From: Nocardioidaceae bacterium
GTDB lineage: Bacteria; Actinomycetota; Actinomycetes; Propionibacteriales; Nocardioidaceae
DNA: 64,000 nucleotides
Reading direction: 5' to 3'
Assembly (NCBI GenBank): GCA_030447865.1
Contig: JAUJOD010000002.1
Location: 255,881 to 319,880 of the forward strand
Of the stretch, positions 63,685-64,000 are shown piece after piece (positions within the stretch are counted from its first letter, which is position 1; every line of letters starts with the position of its first letter). The notes under the pieces are model-generated. The model had not been told where the DNA came from. It searched no databases and saw only the letters and a list, made by a program, of their open reading frames with translations. Made by a program: the position numbers and the translations under genes.

Positions 63685-63773
63685 GGTCTCGGCTGCGCTT
63701 CACCGTCTAGCTTTCTTACCCGTGGCGGTCACCATGACGGTGGCCGCCATCGGCATCTCTACCCGGAGCGGTC

Positions 63774-64000
63774 GTGCCCCCGGCTGGTGAGGTGCTGGTT
63801 GGTGCCCTGATCGTCGTCGGGCTGTTTGGCATCCTCATCCCGGCCGTACCCGGCGCTTTGCTGGTGCTGGCGGCCATCTTCGTCTGGGCCTCTGAGGTCG
63901 CCTCCGCGACGAGCTGGTGGGTGTTCGGAGTAGCCGCTGGGTGCATCGCGGTGTCGCAGATCATCAAGTTCACCATCCCGGGGCGTCGGCTGGTGGACGC
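63774..64000 (+). CDS. DUF456 membrane protein, 5' part
   Basis: Frame open from GTG 63774 to the window end, at least 75 residues. Hydrophobic start VLVGALIVVGLFGILIPAVPG matches the DUF456 family, whose glycine-rich helices recur with PGLLL-type loops; SQIIKFTIPGRRL fits the end of its first repeat. GGAG lies 7 nt upstream. Function unknown; the rest lies outside the window. Confidence 0.65.
   Translation, partial: MPPAGEVLVGALIVVGLFGILIPAVPGALLVLAAIFVWASEVASATSWWVFGVAAGCIAVSQIIKFTIPGRRLVD

Noticed and set aside
63716-63976. 86-codon minus-strand frame near the window end
   Set aside because: Antisense to the clear hydrophobic DUF456 reading on the plus strand.

Overview
The window is high-GC DNA from an actinomycete. 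Almost every gene has actinobacterial relatives: mycothiol-type DinB proteins, SepH, the DUF3093/DUF3159/DUF3710/DUF4193/DUF4235 set, a 13E12-like DUF222/HNH protein and a coproporphyrin ferrochelatase. GTG starts are frequent and genes are packed with GTGA/ATGA overlaps. The dxs, K+ permease, TrkA pair, DUF3159, OB-fold, DUF3710, dut, DUF3093 and DUF4193 order matches the mycobacterial Rv2682-Rv2699 neighbourhood. The hemH, sepH, parC and parE order resembles the Streptomyces SCO58xx region. Genus cannot be fixed from this window. No rRNA, tRNA or CRISPR array was seen.

Layout. 0-15.5 kb: a sulfotransferase, a VOC/amidohydrolase pair, a DNA-repair-rich stretch (uvrB; a Nudix-AlkA-PAP2 operon; ATP-dependent ligase; an SOS-boxed DUF222/HNH gene), a secreted M23 peptidase, an epimerase, TesB, and a SigE-family sigma factor with a membrane partner. 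15.5-25 kb: dxs, a small kinase, a LexA-boxed small gene, GNAT and HIT genes, a large polytopic zinc-ribbon protein, and aconitase behind a palindromic operator. 25-29.5 kb: an accessory block of three tandem paralogous sulfotransferases and a glycosyltransferase. 29.5-37.5 kb: a K+ uptake module (APC permease plus two TrkA proteins) and the conserved dut operon. 37.5-49.7 kb: hemH, sepH, a two-domain SDR, a phosphodiesterase, a Pat-like GNAT/CoA-ligase and parC. 49.7-54 kb: an LprG-P55-like lipid/drug export pair overlapping a carbonic anhydrase, then GNAT and DinB genes. 54-61 kb: an accessory island of a large-ectodomain ABC exporter, gene debris and two overlapping tyrosine recombinases. 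61-64 kb: parE, a small zinc-finger protein and the start of a DUF456 gene.

The most interesting accessory content is the sulfotransferase/glycosyltransferase block, whose three sulfotransferase genes each carry the same compact promoter box, and the exporter island, bordered by a duplicated fragment of the neighbouring DinB gene. Two good LexA boxes mark an SOS-controlled HNH gene and an uncharacterised 123-residue gene. Across the window many starts lie 6-8 nt after a TANNNT hexamer, the signature of leaderless transcription; in three places the hexamer begins with the upstream gene's TAG stop codon. Functions are read from sequence motifs and family knowledge; no database search was run.
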